Positions 28,548-44,400 of a stretch of 64,000 nt of DNA are shown here, piece after piece. This DNA is from Glandiceps talaboti (lineage: Eukaryota; Hemichordata; Enteropneusta; Spengelidae), in the NCBI RefSeq assembly GCF_964340395.1, contig NC_135570.1, positions 6,286,822 through 6,350,821 on the forward strand, written 5' to 3'. The translations under genes and the position numbers were made by a program. Numbering within the stretch: the stretch's first letter is position 1; every line of letters begins with the position of its first letter. Under the pieces are notes generated by a model. That model worked only from the letters and a program-made list of their open reading frames with translations, did not search any database and had not been told where the DNA came from.

Positions 28548-31500
28548 GTAATTGTCAGTTCATGATCTTCAGGGAAATGTAATCTCGGTATTAGTCTTCC
28601 TTGAAGTAACCACTGGTATAATGTTTTTGAGCGAGGGGCGTAACGTGAGACGAAAATGGGTGTACGTGACACATGCATGCACTTAAGTTATGCAGCCATT
28701 TTGACTGAAGTGTAAACATATGCGGACGTACACTGACTTCCATAAATTTAAGCACTGGAATGGTTATGCCTAGGACACGTTCGAGGGAAATGTCACCCTT
28801 TTTAGTGCCTTACCCGGCTGAACCCCCCCCTCCCCCACACCTTGATATAGCACGGAACAATTCTCATGGTATGAGAAGGGAAGAAGGACACGCGAGGGGC
28901 ACGTTTAAAGGCACAGGCACTCGAATCAATCTGTGTGATTTGGGGAGGAAAAATGTATTATTCTGAAATATTCACTATACATTTAAAAAAAAAATCATAC
29001 ACATTGATTCGAGTGCCTGTATTTAAAGGGGTTGCTATTTCGATTCGTTGTATCATGGATGTATTAGGGGAGAATACATCCATGGTTGTATTGTATTAAA
29101 ATCTTCTTGAATACAATAATACCTTTTGTAAAGTTCGGTAACTGTTCCAATTCTCAGGGTATGAAAGGGAAGGGAGGGGGGGGGGATGTGCAGTTCAGAA
29201 GAGTTGCTGTTCCGATTAGGGTACAGTAATATCCTTTGTAAAGTTCGGTAACTGTTCCACAGTCTTGTTGAACTTGTCTGTTTAATGATGTGAAAGGGTA
29301 TAGGGATAAGATAGACAGGTGTGTGAATACAGTACTAGTAGTAGAAACATGATAAGGTAGCAGAACAGTTTACTGTACCATATGATGCAATGATTAAACT
29401 TTAGCTATGGATTTAGAGAGGTCATGGTAGAGATATGAATAGGGATTAATATGATTAGACCCCGAACTAGTCTATTTCTAAACTGGTACAGTATTACATA
29501 TTAAAAACTTCATTACTTTACCAGTCTAGTCAAGGCAGTTGTTTGAGCACATATTTATGTGCTCCCCTCAACCATGTTCATACAAACATGATAGCGTCAT
29601 CGCATCCCCACATGATTTCCGTTTAAACAGACTGGAGGTGGAGTCCTGGTTGGACATTTGCATATCAGTGCAGTCAAATGATGACAGCCTGTCAGTTTGT
29701 GATGGATTACTACTGACATGAACCCTTCGCGCTGCTTCACTACAGGGGGCACCACAGACTGGTAAAGTAATGAAGTTTTTAATATGTAATACTGTACCAG
29801 TTTAGAACTAGACTACCCCCTAACATACACAGGATTAATAGTCCAAAGGAACTCTTACAGCCATTTTTGAGTCATAATCACTATGGCCCGGATATGTGTT
29901 TTGCAGACCAAGGTTGTACGGTGGAAAGGCCCAACTTTAGAAGGGCCCGTATTAAAGCCAGCCATACTACTGAGGTTCAGAAAACCCATATCTGGGCTAC
30001 ATTGTATAACGGTTTTATCATATACTTCCTGAAGTGCTTAAATACATTTGAAATCAATATTTGGATGTTTTAGAGAGAGTGAGGGACATTATACTGAAAA
30101 TAAATTGCCGTTTGTTGTAAATCTCAATGTATGCCAAAGCCATATTACATCATACATGTATGGCCTGGCAGATTTATATGACCTAGCATATTTCTGTACA
30201 TTTATATCTCAAGCTCCTTACATTCACACATACATTGTACACACATATGCATCATTCAAGTCACACAAAACACAAACACACCTGCCAATGCACAAAAAAT
30301 CCAGGAAGCATGCAAAACAAATTTACTGTTAACTGTTAACAAGGTTTAGCATATAATAACATTTACAATATTTTGACTATGCAACAGGTGTTTCGGGACA
30401 ATGATGTACTTGTATGTGGTTGAGTACCTGCCATCATGAACAACATGCATAATCCCATAATCATCAAAAACATCATGAAGCCAGGCATGGAACAGGTCTT
30501 TGTACATGTAACACTAAAATCATCAAAAATCACTATTGTCCGATTTTGTTAACAAACGCACACCTCTTCTTAATCTACGTGTTTGACATTATATACAGTA
30601 AAAGTACAGTTGTTCATAATTGTATGTGGTAACACTACAGACCTGCTATCACTTGCTTTTGGCTTCGCTATCTGTACATGCATTGTTGATGACTCCAAAG
30701 CTTCCTTAACCAATACAATATACTTGATATAAGTTCACAACAATTGCCAACTAGAATTACTTTTTGAGATTACACATTCTTGGAGCCACTGTTGAATATC
30801 ATCTGCTTCTGCTATAGTAGCGAAAATACTGTAGTCACTCAATAACATGGGATGAAGTACATTGCAGGCTCATTATTAACAGAAGTTTCTTGTACCATTG
30901 CAGATCGTCAGTACTTGCAAGGTAATGTTAGTCAGTCCTCACAAGAAGCTAATCTTTATAATGTTCCAAGGGAACTGATTCAGCGTCTTGGTCATCAAGT
31001 CATTAATGTGGTAGAAGGGAGTGGCGAGGGTCAAGAGGCCGTGAATTTGCAGAATGTTATGCATCTATTGCAGGATCAGTTTAATTCACGACATTGTCAG
31101 CAGCAACAACAATCATACCAACCGAATATCTTGACTGAAGAGTCTTCTCAAAGAGATAGGCTACCACTAGTATCACATGACATGTCAGGTGATATGTGGC
31201 AAGCTAGGAACAATCCAAGTCCGCAACAGACGATCAGAGAAACCAGTCACCATTACCAGGCAGAAAAACAGCTTGTGCATCAGGATCCACAGCCAGAAAA
31301 TGTGCTTCACCAACAGTATAACACTTCCGTAAACAAAGCTGCAAATGCCCAAGTTGAAGCGCTCAAAATGCAGAAAGCACTTGTAGAACAACAGTTAGGC
31401 ACAGCAGATTTAAATCCAGTGGCATTAACTAAGTTAGGAGAAATTCATGCAAAGCTTTGTGAAATGCTGAAACAGGCTGAGCAAATCCAAAACACAAGTA

Positions 31501-34500
31501 AAGTTGAGGGGACTAAAAGTAAACTTGCCTTATCTGAACGGTTTACAAATCAATCATTAAGCTTTCAAAGTGAGAAAAGTTTACCAGACATTCGTGTAAA
31601 TATTGAACATCAATCTCAGCAACAAAGTGAGTCGGGCACTTCACAAGCAAGCTTAAGTGTGGTGCTTAGACAACAGCAACACAGAAGGGTCGATTCACAA
31701 CAATATCAGAGTGACAGATCATGTAGAATAGTCAAAAAGTCAATTTCACCATGTAGCTTTAAGGAAGAACAAGTCACAAGTTCTGAATTGTCATATGACT
31801 ATAAAAATACCTTTGAAGATTCAGCCTTAGAGTATTACAACGAAGCCAACCAAGAAAGAGACACCTCATCATCTAGAAGGTTATCCCGATCTGGGACATC
31901 GCAGTCCATTTACTATGAAACATCTCATTCTAGAAGATCGCAATCTCCTTACCAAGAAACATCTCAACCCAGGTCACCATCTCCGTACTATGAAGCATCT
32001 CACTCCAGAAGGTCTATGTCCCCTTTTTACGATACATCTCAATCAAGAAGGTCTTCAACTCTGGAATATGAAATGCAAAGATCAAGAAGTCCATTACCAT
32101 CACGATACTGTCATTCACCTTCTCCATACTCTGACCGAAAGAGATCTCCATCACCATATTACACATCAGAATACAGGTCATCGTCTACTTCATATAGAAG
32201 ATCAAGATCTGAAAGATCGTCATCACCATACACAAAAGAACGGCACGCTAGTTCAAGAAGATCATCATCTCCTTATCATAGAACATCTCGGTCTAGAAGA
32301 TCACCCTCTCCTCGTTACACAGCATCCGCCTCAAGGAGGTCACCATATCGTAAGATGTCAACTTCCAGAAGGTCGCGATCACGGTCAAGGTCGCCACATT
32401 ACAGAACATCCAGGTCAAAGAGATCACCCTGTGATGATCGAGATTCTCGATCCAGAAAATCGCGATATGATGAGGCGAGACGGTCTTTGTCTCCAGCAAG
32501 ATCATCCCACCAAGACTACCCAACTTCTTCTAGACATTCTTCTCATAGCAGACACGCGAGTGATGATCACATGCACAGAGGAAGTCAACACTATCACTCT
32601 CGATCATCAGAAAAAACTAGTTCTATCGATACAAGGCCCAAGACCCACACTGCAGATCGTTCAATTGTGTCTCAACTGAAAGAGATACGTGCAAAAGGTC
32701 CATCAGGTGTAGATGTTGAGGATGACAGTGATTCAACAGAAGAACCATCTGATGAATTTCAACTAGAGACAGCAAAACAAATGAAAGAGGTCATTGAAAG
32801 CAGGCTTGCCGGAAATATTGGTGGAGAAGTTGGAGATCATTACAAAGATGTGTACAAGGGTTTAAAACGAAAGATTGAGGCCCTTGAAAAAAGGGCAGAA
32901 AAGGGAAGCCAGCAAAAACAAGAAGACGTTTCTAAGGGGAGTAGTCTCTCAAAACAAGTACCATCTCAGTCAGGACAAAACATACCTGTATTTGGATCTG
33001 AACCACAAGGAAGTAAACCGTTACCAGCTAACTTGTCATCGACACAGCCTCCACTTGGCATAGCCAGTCAGCAATATCCACCCCCTCAAAGGCCCATTGG
33101 CTTTACTCAGCAATTCCGAGGTTATCATCCACCAGTTGCACAGCAGCCCATGCCAGGGGCTCTTATCACACCAAATTTTAGTGGACAGGGTCAACCAGGC
33201 ATGCCATCTCAGTCATATCAAGTTCAATATCAGACCTCTCATACATTGTCTGTCAACTATAACTACCCTGCAGTAAGACCGATTGCTCCACCGATGGCAT
33301 CTCCTCCTGTACAAGTTATGCCACCACACATCCAACATCAAGTTAGACCAGGCTACAATCCTCTTGGCATGAGGATGCCTATCCAGCCACACCCAGTTCC
33401 CAGCATGTCAGGCTATTGTCCACCTGGAATGCAAACGTCTATTCCAGCACCTGGTATCCGAGTTGTTGTTGGCGGTGGTGGCGGTGGTGGTGGTGATAAC
33501 TGCAGTGTTTCACCAGCAATGGTAGGCAGTGGTAAACAAGCCAGCTCTGAGGCTAGTGTCAGTAGTTCTCTACCTACTCGCATTGGGAAAATAAAGAAAC
33601 AAAAAACGGTATGGTTTATCTTTTCTTATTTCCATGTTCTCTTTTCATTATATTTAACCTGTCCACATTTTGATGAGATTTCATGTCAGATATTCACATG
33701 TGTATTCTGTGTGTATGTATATAACAAATACATTTGATTAAATGCCTATGAGAAATTTCATGTGATGTGTGCATTTTGTAAATTGATTTCATAAAGATAA
33801 CACCCTGGTATAATATATGGACAACGGTCAATTTTTATAATTGTTGATCTGTAGATTTTGACACTTGTAAACTGTACTTTTAGCAACTAAGAACTGAATT
33901 TTGGTAATTTGCCGCCATGCATGTACAGTAGAGTTGTAAGTGTGTTTCTGAAACAATGCTTCCTAACACTATGTATACTTGTAGGGTTAGGGATTTTCAC
34001 TTTGTATTACATTTTTCTCAACGTATATTAGTCTAGAATTAGGATGATTTTAATAACACTAACAGCACCAGTAAGTGGAACTTACCAATTATATGTATAG
34101 CAATACAAAGTTTGTTTGTGTATGAGTATAGCGTAGATAAGGGATTTCCATTCTGTGTTGTATCTTTTCACCTTTGTACGGAATATGAAGATTCTGAAAT
34201 CAGTGTACAACTGGTGAAAAGTACCTGTTATTTCTTAGTTAGAGTCCATTACAGCTGAAGTGATTCATATTCCTACACCATGTTTTGTTATTTTTCAAAT
34301 TATGTCATCATCTTTTGTGGTCTTGTAATGGGTTATGAAATATCTATAGAAAGTGATGTGTTGCCAGGGAAACAGATTAGTCTTGTCCTGAACATGCATT
34401 AGTATGCATATGTAACGCTACAATGTGCTAAATATAGATGAAAGAGAAACAATACAAGGTCTAAGATTTTATGATCTTACAGTCTTTGGGTTTGTACAGA

Positions 34501-35157
34501 GTGGCAGTCATGTTATACACCTGATGTACGAACATTGCCTGACAGCAGAAGAAGGCCCTGATATATCAGAGTAGAATTGGAGATGCCAGTGTGCAAGCTA
34601 CAGTACACTACTAGTGCCCTCTACATGTAGAGTGGAGATAGTGTGATGGTGCCACTGTGCCCAACTACTAGTGCCTACTTCTTTTGAGAAAACTTGGCCT
34701 CTGAGAACTTACAATGTACATATATGTACATATATGTGTATATAATGTAGGGTGCATTGAATGTACTTTTGCCCAGTTTTGTAGGATTTGGTGTGCATTT
34801 TACATTCTTACAGGATGACAGTACAGTACTACTTTAGTTATGCTGTATTTTGTTATGGAGCAGGTCACAGTGCACTATAGTACCAGTGTTTTTGCTAAGG
34901 TTGGGGAACCCCGGTAACAGAAAGGGCGAAAGGGGTAAAAATGGCAGTGTTTCCCCATAGAGTCTATGGTACATCTGATTTTGTTTTGGAACCTACAATG
35001 TAGGTAAAAGGACATGGGAACCCTGGTAGATTTTACCTACTTTATTACCACCCTTAGCAAAAACACTGACGACGACTACGACTATTACTAGTACTGCTAT
35101 GACGATGACAATGAGATTTTACATACTTTATTACCACTCTTGGCAAAAACACTGACG

Positions 35158-35222
<65 letters not shown>

Positions 35223-35330
35223 AACTACAACTACTATGACACTACGACGACAACAATGAGGATGACGACGATGATGACGATGACAACTATGATTACTACT
35301 ACTGCTACTATTATGATGACGACAATGACG

Positions 35331-35405
<75 letters not shown>

Positions 35406-38400
35406 GGTGCCTAAATTTGTATTTCTGGAGAGAAATGACATGTATGTATACATGTACATGTAGTTTTCAGTAATTATATACCTAGTAGAGCCTAGTTGTG
35501 TAGATATAATACATACAAGTAACAGTACCCAACAACTAGTGGCTGCAGGTCTGTACATGTAGAGTGGAGATAGCAGGTATCGTCCAATATTAGTGTAGAG
35601 TTTTAGTGTGTAGACCCACGCATGTAGAGTAGAGATGGTGCTACACCTCAACTACAAAAAAGAACAGTTCTTACATTGAATTTGTTTTATATGATTTCTT
35701 ATAGATGCACTTGTAGTTATGCTAGATACAAGAAATGTATTATGCATTAGTTAGTTTTCATAAAATCAGTTAGTTTGATTAAGTTATGATTTTAATTGAT
35801 GCAACTTGTAACAACTGATGTTGTTATGTACTTTACACTTAAACTGGTGAAAGATACATGTGTCTTTTATATTTTATTGAAACATTTACTGTTTTCCGTT
35901 CATATTTCTTTTGTGACTTATACCAATTAATATCACCAAGTACAAATACATGGGATTGAGTTTAATATGGGTTATACTTTTTGGGAAAATGAAAAAATGT
36001 TGATATTGAATATCGAAAGCTTTGAATAAAACATTACCAATATAATTCAAAATTTGTTTTCTGTAAAAAGAAATGATAGGTTTTACTCTGGAGAATGAGA
36101 TTTATAGCAGTATCTGTTATGTTAACTTTCTAGAGGGAAATTCTTTCTTTCACTTATTTGAAATGTACATGATATTTTGAAATGTATGACAAATGAAATG
36201 GACATTTACATTGACAGAGTACATTGTTTTTGTGAAATTTACAAACTTTTGATAGTATTTAATTATGAAGTTGTAACTTTTCTGGCTGGTTCAATATACC
36301 GGTATATAGAAATGATTAGTGATAGCCAGTTTGTGGTCAAATTTTATTTCTATTAGAATTTAAAAGTTTTATTTCCCAATTAGCACTGTCATGGAAACTT
36401 TGGAATAGTATGATTGTACTATTTACTCCTATCAGATCTACAGTTTAAAATTTATTTCTAAGGGCAAAAAGTCACCTTCAATTTTAAACTGATGAGGGGA
36501 GGATGGGTGAAAGATTTGAAGGGGGTTGGGGTAGGGGATGGAGGTATGTGTGTAGGGAACTCTCGGCTGGAATTGAGTTATAAGAGGTGCTGGACTGGAG
36601 ATGTGTTCTGGAGAAGGAGGAGGGGTGTCATTTTTAGAGGAGAATGAACTAGATCTGTTTGTAAGAGATACTGTGCAAATGGTTTGTTCAGGGGCAAGCT
36701 GATTAAAATCTGGCGTAATGATAGGACGAGTTTCCTTTATTTAGCTCTATTTCCTTCCTTCATTGTTTTGTTTTTGATTCATTGCTATGGGAGTGAGGGT
36801 CTTCTTTCTACATTCATTGACATTGGCATTTAAAGCCGAGATCTGAAGGAGAACTAATGATACTATGATACAGGGTCAGATGTGGAAAGAAGATGCACAC
36901 TCTCAGAACAATAAAATGAAAAATAAACAACACTAAATGAAGGAAATAGCAGTACATAAAAGAAATCTAGCTGTATTCACCACATCAGATTTTAATCAGA
37001 TTGGTTTAGGGAATCAGATATTGTATTGTAGGGAAGGAGTAAGATACAGGAAGATAGGGAATAATACTTTGTTTTAAGTGTATCCAGACAAAATGGGTAA
37101 GGATTGTGTATATTTGAAATTGTGGAAACACTGCCTTAAATTAGTGTTAATCGTTGTATTAGTCCAAATAGTGACAGCTTTGAATTATTGTTATTTAATA
37201 CTTGGCCCCACTAGCACCTATGTGTAATTTTCAATCAAGTAAGGGATCCAAATGTAAAAGTGACGAACTTCCATAACTATTTTTGACTAATACATAGTTT
37301 TTCTTAGATATGTGTTGACAATTTAACTTTGCATTTAAATGTAGAGTTGTCTTGGTAACTTGTTTTTGTTGTTTTATGTTTTTAGATGAACATATCAGAA
37401 AATGTCTATCCCAAAGCTATTATAAATGTACCGATTGTGGATAATGGAACTACTGGTAAAATTGTAAGTGTTTATAATAACATACATACATATACATGTA
37501 TTTTTAAGTGTCCTATACACAGTTGTGATACTTTCAAGGAAAGAGCAAAACAAAAGTTTTTACATATAGAATAGTCTACACTAATATTTCATGGCTATGA
37601 GGGCACTAGTAGCTGTCTGTTACTTGATATGGGTTACAGGTGAACTAAACTAAACTTTGAGACAAACTTGGAAACCAATACTAGTAATCTATCAACATAT
37701 GTGTAAACTGTTTCAGCTAGAAAGAACTGTTTAGGGAAACAAAGGTTGATTTTGTCCCAGTCTGATTAAAATCTGATGTAGGGAACTTGGCGCGATTTCT
37801 TTATTTACCTCCTACTCCAAGAATAAGAGAAATATGATTATTCAAATTAGCTGTACTGTACACTGGGTAGGGAATTCTGGGTAGCTAACAATAGGTGACC
37901 AACTACTTTATATGTTGCCAGTGCTTGTATCTATTCGTATGTCTTTTGTTTCTACCTATGTTGTATGGAAATGAGGTTAGCAAAGTCTGACAGAGTCTAT
38001 CCTGATAGTACACAATGTATATTATAATGTGTAGCAGTGTAACCACTTGTTACCCTTTGAGTAATGGCTGATATTTATCAAGTGTCTCATAATTTTCATC
38101 AGAAAACTGGACAACCCCAGAATATTCCATCACTGACCACTTCAAGTACCCAGCCTCCACCACCAGGCACAGAACAGGTAAGACACTCAAGTCATTTGTT
38201 GTGTACATGGTGAATTAAAGGGGAACTCAGATGGAACTATTATGAGGTGTGATAAATACTTAGCTGGTATGGCTTGGCTGACAGGCCTCAAACAATAGAA
38301 TAACCCCCCCCCCCCCCCCCATAATCCCAATGTCTTCTTGGAGTAAACTTCCATCCAATTATAGTCTGACTTGAAATAAATTGAAATAGTATGTTACATG

Positions 38401-41400
38401 ATGAAGTGAGTATTCATGTGAAAAATCTTCCCTTTTTCGCCCCTTTTCTTGTTTTGTTTAAACCAACCGATCCATCATTATGAAGATGTATCAATAAGAA
38501 TGTCAGCGTGAGTCACTTTTAGTAGTAAACACCCTAATGATGACTCTGTGTATTTGTCAACAGAAGCGTTCACCAACATCTACTTTGATAAGTGTGAAGA
38601 TAGAAAATGATCCAAGGATACTTTCCGGTGCTCCAATTCGCTATGCTGTGAGTATAAACCCGTCTATCACATTTTACAATGAAATATAATCACATGTGGT
38701 TTGTCAGTTTCAATATGCCATGTTTCAGTTTTCAGAAAACAAAGGATTTCATAGTTTGGCCACTAGGAGTGCTGTTCAGCTAGTTTTTAAAAGATTAATT
38801 TTTACTAATTACCAAACTGGTACATTAAGTTTATGTACAAGAAGACATTTTAGTCACTTCTTATTTTTGCATATTTAGTTTCCAGTGACATGAGCGAAAA
38901 TAACTATTTAGCAAATATTTCAATGTTTACAGTAACTTTGCTATGAAAATTTCACTTGAGCTTTCTACATGTATGCTGCAATGTGTTTCCTTTACATGTA
39001 AAGAAACCTGAAGCAGCTAGAAATATACAGGCGCTGTGGACCACTTCAAGTGGAGAGCCACCCCCACCTGGTACAGTACCACCACCCCAACCTGGTACAG
39101 TGCCACCACCCCAACCTGGTTTAGGACTGTCCACACATGGAACACCAGAGGTGAGTTATTGTGAATTATCTACTGTATTTCCTGAAGCTAGCTTTCTGTG
39201 CAAAATATGACGAATCCCATAAATTTATTTAAACTTCATTCTTTTTAGAACTACAGCTTAACTGTGCCAAAAGTTTTAAAACAGTAAGTGGTCCTCACAG
39301 ACCATGGCAATTGAATTTTATGGTCTAAAATGAGATTTCAGCCTCTTTGTGTCTTGTAATGTTCAAAATTACTCTGATCTGATGGGCTGTAATATTGTCT
39401 TTTAATATTACAGGAAGAGCAACCTATACCTGAGTCCCAGCTGATGGCAAGTACACTGGTGAGTTTTAAAATTTCCATCTTCTCTTGTGTAATTATGTAC
39501 TTATATACAACCCACAAAAAAAATAGGTGCATTTGCTTGCTTGTGGTGAACAGGAATGAGACAAGTTTCATGCAAAGACATACAATGTAATTAGTGTTGG
39601 TAACTTATCAAAGCATAAACACCACAGCAGCCAGGATCCCACAACTCTGTTTATCGATAGAGTGCTACATATACTATAGTACCAGTAGATGTAACATGTA
39701 GAAAACTGATAAAAGTGTCACCTGAACCTACCTACCTCACAGGGACCCCGTTTTTTCAGTAGTATTGTTGTTTTTACAACTGCTAACTCTGAAGTAAAAC
39801 ATTTGTATGATATGTCACAATTGTTCATAGCATCCATATCAAGTGTAAAAGTGCTTTAATCCTCACCAAGTCTGTGGTGTCTCTCAATGTAATCAATCTG
39901 TAAATAATGTTAGTAGTGTAAAGTAAGTAAATAGTTGATGACTAGAGTATAAACATAGATGTCATAAAACAGTATTGCGATATCATTGAGAGTTAAATAC
40001 AACTGCTGTCATCAGACCATGGACGAATGGAACATGGTTGCACAATGAATATTTATGACTCCTGAGTGCTTTTCCCTTCAGTGTAAAACATCTCAATATT
40101 CATTGTTCAACCATATATAACCATTTCTGCTGACTCTCATTAGGCCCACAGCAAAGATACTCTACAAAGGCACAAGATCAACTTGATATTTCTCTGAAAT
40201 TGCAAATAATTGTAGGTGATGTAAAATCATGATATGATTCTCCAGAACCCATATTTTCTGGGAATTCCTTTATTTCCTGTAGTGTCATCCCCATCTACTA
40301 TATGACATACCAGGTATTAGACTAAGTTATCAAGGTTCATGTTTCAGACGTTACCCAGTCTAATGGCAGATGGAAGACTCAAGAGAATATTCCATTATAG
40401 TAATGGCGTACGTTATTGTTTGGTGTGCTGTGAGATAGTGCCCAAAAATTTCAGTGTAAGTAGATCTGATCCTCTATGAAAATATAGTGTGTGTAGAAAT
40501 TTTAAGAAAGCCACACCATTTTATTTTTGCATTTTGCATTTAACTTTTTAATGTCTCAGCTATAGCTAGATGCACAAAGAAATGTTAAATGATATTTCCT
40601 AAGGTGCTAGTTATAAAACAGAACTGGTTTAAATGAGAAGTAAAAGAAGCCATTTACGTCAGAGAGAAAGGACTTGTTAAGAATAGAGGCCAGGGATACC
40701 AATTTCCATTAAAGGGGAGTATCACTCCCAGAAAGAAAGATATTTTCATGCTAAGACCCATGATGCAATGGTGCATCACTGAAAGTACAATAGAGGTGAA
40801 AAATAGTTTCGATTTTGTGTTCCTTGGCAACCGAGTGAAAATCATGTGATGTGAACTAATGAAATTACTCTCCAGAACCCGAAGTTATGAAAATACCTTT
40901 ATTTCCTGGAGTATCCTTCCCCTTTAATTTATGGATATATCTATTCCACCAGTGACAAGTACAACCACAGAAAACATACACCATGCCATTTATGCATAAT
41001 GACATTTAGATGTTATTCACCAATATTTCATTCGTTCAGCCAAGGAAAATACTCATGATGAAAGGGTCTGACTCGTCTAGCGACTCATAGTGACAATCCT
41101 TAGGTCACAAGTATTTTCCAGTTGAATTAAGAAAAATATTGGAGAATAACATAATTATACCAGCACCAGTAATATCAAAGAAAAATTGGGGGAATTTTGA
41201 ACACTTGATGAAGACATGTATTGTCGTGACATAGAATGACCACAGTATATATTCCAAAATATTACATCATGTTGCACATTTCAGATCTTAGTCTATATTC
41301 TTTGCATAACAGCTGTGCAAAGCTTTGACAAACTCATTTTTGTAGTTACAATCTGAACCTGATGATAATTTTGTTTTTAATTTTCTGTAGCAAATGACAC

Positions 41401-44400
41401 ACATGTACTACAAGAGTCATAAAGAGAAACGTAGTCTGTTGGAAAGAATGGTCAGACTGTGTAGTCTTATTACAGACTTTGGTAATCTGGACACTATAGA
41501 GGAAGCTCGACAGCAGGCAGTAAGTGAATTTTAACCTTTATTATAATTCCTGTTCAGTAAATGAACTTCGATCAAAAAATCAAAATTATACATTGTAATT
41601 CACTTGTTGCACATGTCTGTCTCTTGCAGAGGGTGATATATACATGTGTGTACATTGTTATATACCAGTGCAAAATGTATATAACTTAAACACATTTTGC
41701 TCAGGTGACACTGGTATTTAATAAGTCATTTACATGTCTCTTTGGCAGGATTATATTGACAAGACAATGACAACTAAAATTATACCAGCCCAATGTGGAG
41801 AGACGAAATGTGGAGTATGTTCAACAGCTTACTACACACCAGCGGTTTGTACTGTCTTGTTATTTTAAAGCTTCTATACTAGCTGTAACTGGGGTATTGT
41901 TTTTCAGGGGTAGGTAAGAAATCTTAGCGACGATCCAAATATTGCTAGCTGTGTTAACAAAACAGCTGCTAAGAGAATAATTCTCTGTAGTTGCAATACT
42001 AGAAGCCATATTTGGATCGTTGCTAAGATTTCTTACCTACCCCTGTTTTTCTATCAGACAACTAACAATATGTTCACTAAATTCTTTTCAAAAATTCTAA
42101 TAATGTGACATTACACATGTTAAATGGGGGCAGGGTGATTGTATCCAAAAGTTGTACATCAACAGGTTGAAGTCATGAGTGAATTGGGGCACTGAACTTT
42201 GAATGCGGACCCAGAAATCAATGTGATTGAATTAATTGTATTATCTTATATATATACTGCTGTACAAATAGATTTAATAGCCATTGTATCAAACAAAACA
42301 GTTTCCAAAAATGTTCCGGTTTCAGCTCGTGCAACTCTAATGTACTGTAAACGTAATTGTTTTCTAACCCACATGTAGAAAAGCTAACATTTTTAGTGTG
42401 AGACCTGTTCGATTCCCTGAAATTATATGTTGTACTTCATTCATACTGATGTACTGCATTTATGTATGAAGTGGTTGCAAAATACATATCAGTGACTACA
42501 CATGTTGTAGTTTACTATCCTTCGTGAAATACAGCAAATTTCTTATGAAAATGTGAAGTTTTGTGCAGTGTGAGCCTGGTTCTGTAGAAAAACATACTAG
42601 GTGAAATAGTCCTCAAGATGTACATTGTACAATGTAAAGTTTGCTTAACGTTTCAAGCTGTAGCTCTTTGTCAAAAACAGGTTTTGTTATTAAGAAGCCT
42701 TGTTATTATAACTTGTCTTACATCATTGCCAAACTTTACCTATTACTTCCAAGACCTGATTTCCATTTCTTTTGGGTGTTACACTGTAGCTGAACTCAAA
42801 ATTAACAGTAGTCCCATGTCCATAGAATACAAATTCTTGTCATGGGCTACCATAATTTGCAACTAGTAGGCCACTCAGACTACCACTGATTATTATATGT
42901 GATGATTTAGAGGATGGAAAGTATTTTAACAACACACATACTTCCAATAGAGGAACTCAGTTTTCAGTTCAGGAATATGGGACGACTGGTCACCGTCCTT
43001 GGGCTACCAATTTCTGAAAGTGGGAGCTCACTGGGACTACCAAAAAACAGAAGTTAATTTCAAGCCCAGGCAACTCAAACTGATCCCTGTTTATTTAACA
43101 AACTTGTCCTATTTCTTTCAGAGTTACGGTACTCATTTGACTTACATTATCCATGAGAGATTGGAGCATGCATCTCAGGTAGTGAGACAAGTATTGAAGG
43201 CAGTCAATGACAAGAGTTTTGAAGAAATAGATAACCTGTTACAAGTAAGTCTACACCTTTCAATTCTTCTAAATTTGACCTTTATTGTCTCTTTAAATCT
43301 GTATAGCGTACTTCTCTAGATGAAATGCGGAAGTTGTTGGGATGTATAGTTTGTGTGGGGTGTGGCTTCCTGAATCAGTTTAAACTACCAAGGTATGTAT
43401 ATGCTCAAGACACACTGTTCATACAAGTGCTAGGAGGTACGACCAGCTAACAATTGAAAGGTTTAGATGACACCTTAGAATGTGTAATTGCAAGGAATGA
43501 CTTCATGGGAAACAGTGGGTGCCTTTGATGTAGGTTCATGCAATGCTTTTTATCAGTTTGTTTATATCTGTGGAAGTTATAATGTAATAGTAACAGTTGT
43601 ACTCAATGTTATAACATGTAGTGTTCTATCAGTAAACAGAGTCATTGGATCCAGGCTCTCCTGTCATGGTGTATATGTTTTGATAAGTTACCGGTACTAA
43701 TTACATTGTATGTCTTTGCATGAATCTTGTCTCATTCAAGCAAATGCATTAGGTGTTTTTTCACAGGTTGTGATATGATAGTGTGATACACAATATTATT
43801 CTGTGACATTGTCTTTTTACAGGATATAAGAATTAAGAAGTCTACCAAAGTGTCTAGATCTGGAACATTTTGTTTTGCATGTAGATTCCAGAGTTACCAA
43901 CAGACGGTGAGTTGATTAAAGATCAAGTTACAAATACACACACGTGAACCATTTTAGTGTTATTGTAATATTCTTTTTATATCTATATTGTGTAATAATG
44001 AGTTGAAGGTAGGGTCATTGTATTTGTTTCCATGGGAACAATGCATGCAAAGGAAGAATAAAAAGTCGTAAAATTAACCCTACTCAACTAAATATTAGGA
44101 AAATGGTATAAATCATGATAAAATGTGATTAATTTTGATATTTTTCTAATGAAGTCAAAATGAGTATTTATGATATCAGTAATTATTCATGAAGGTTGCC
44201 ATGGGAACATTTTTTGGTCATTAATAGGTTTGTTTTTGCTTTTTCTTTGCAGGCTGTAAAAGACCATATTAATTCAACATTACATGTTCTGAGATATGTA
44301 TGTTTAGGAACTTTAGAAGAGGCTGTTAGTACTCTCAAGGAATCTCAAGTTGTCGGAGAGTTCAAATCAGAGGCAGGAGCTGTTGAACATCCAATCAAAA

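Noticed and set aside
31915-32679. 254-codon His-rich frame overlapping the RS domain
   Set aside because: A +1 shadow of exon 2; the in-frame RS reading continues on both sides and through splice junctions.
35097-35651. Minus-strand frame with Ser and Val homopolymers
   Set aside because: Arises from CTA trinucleotide repeats in intron 2.
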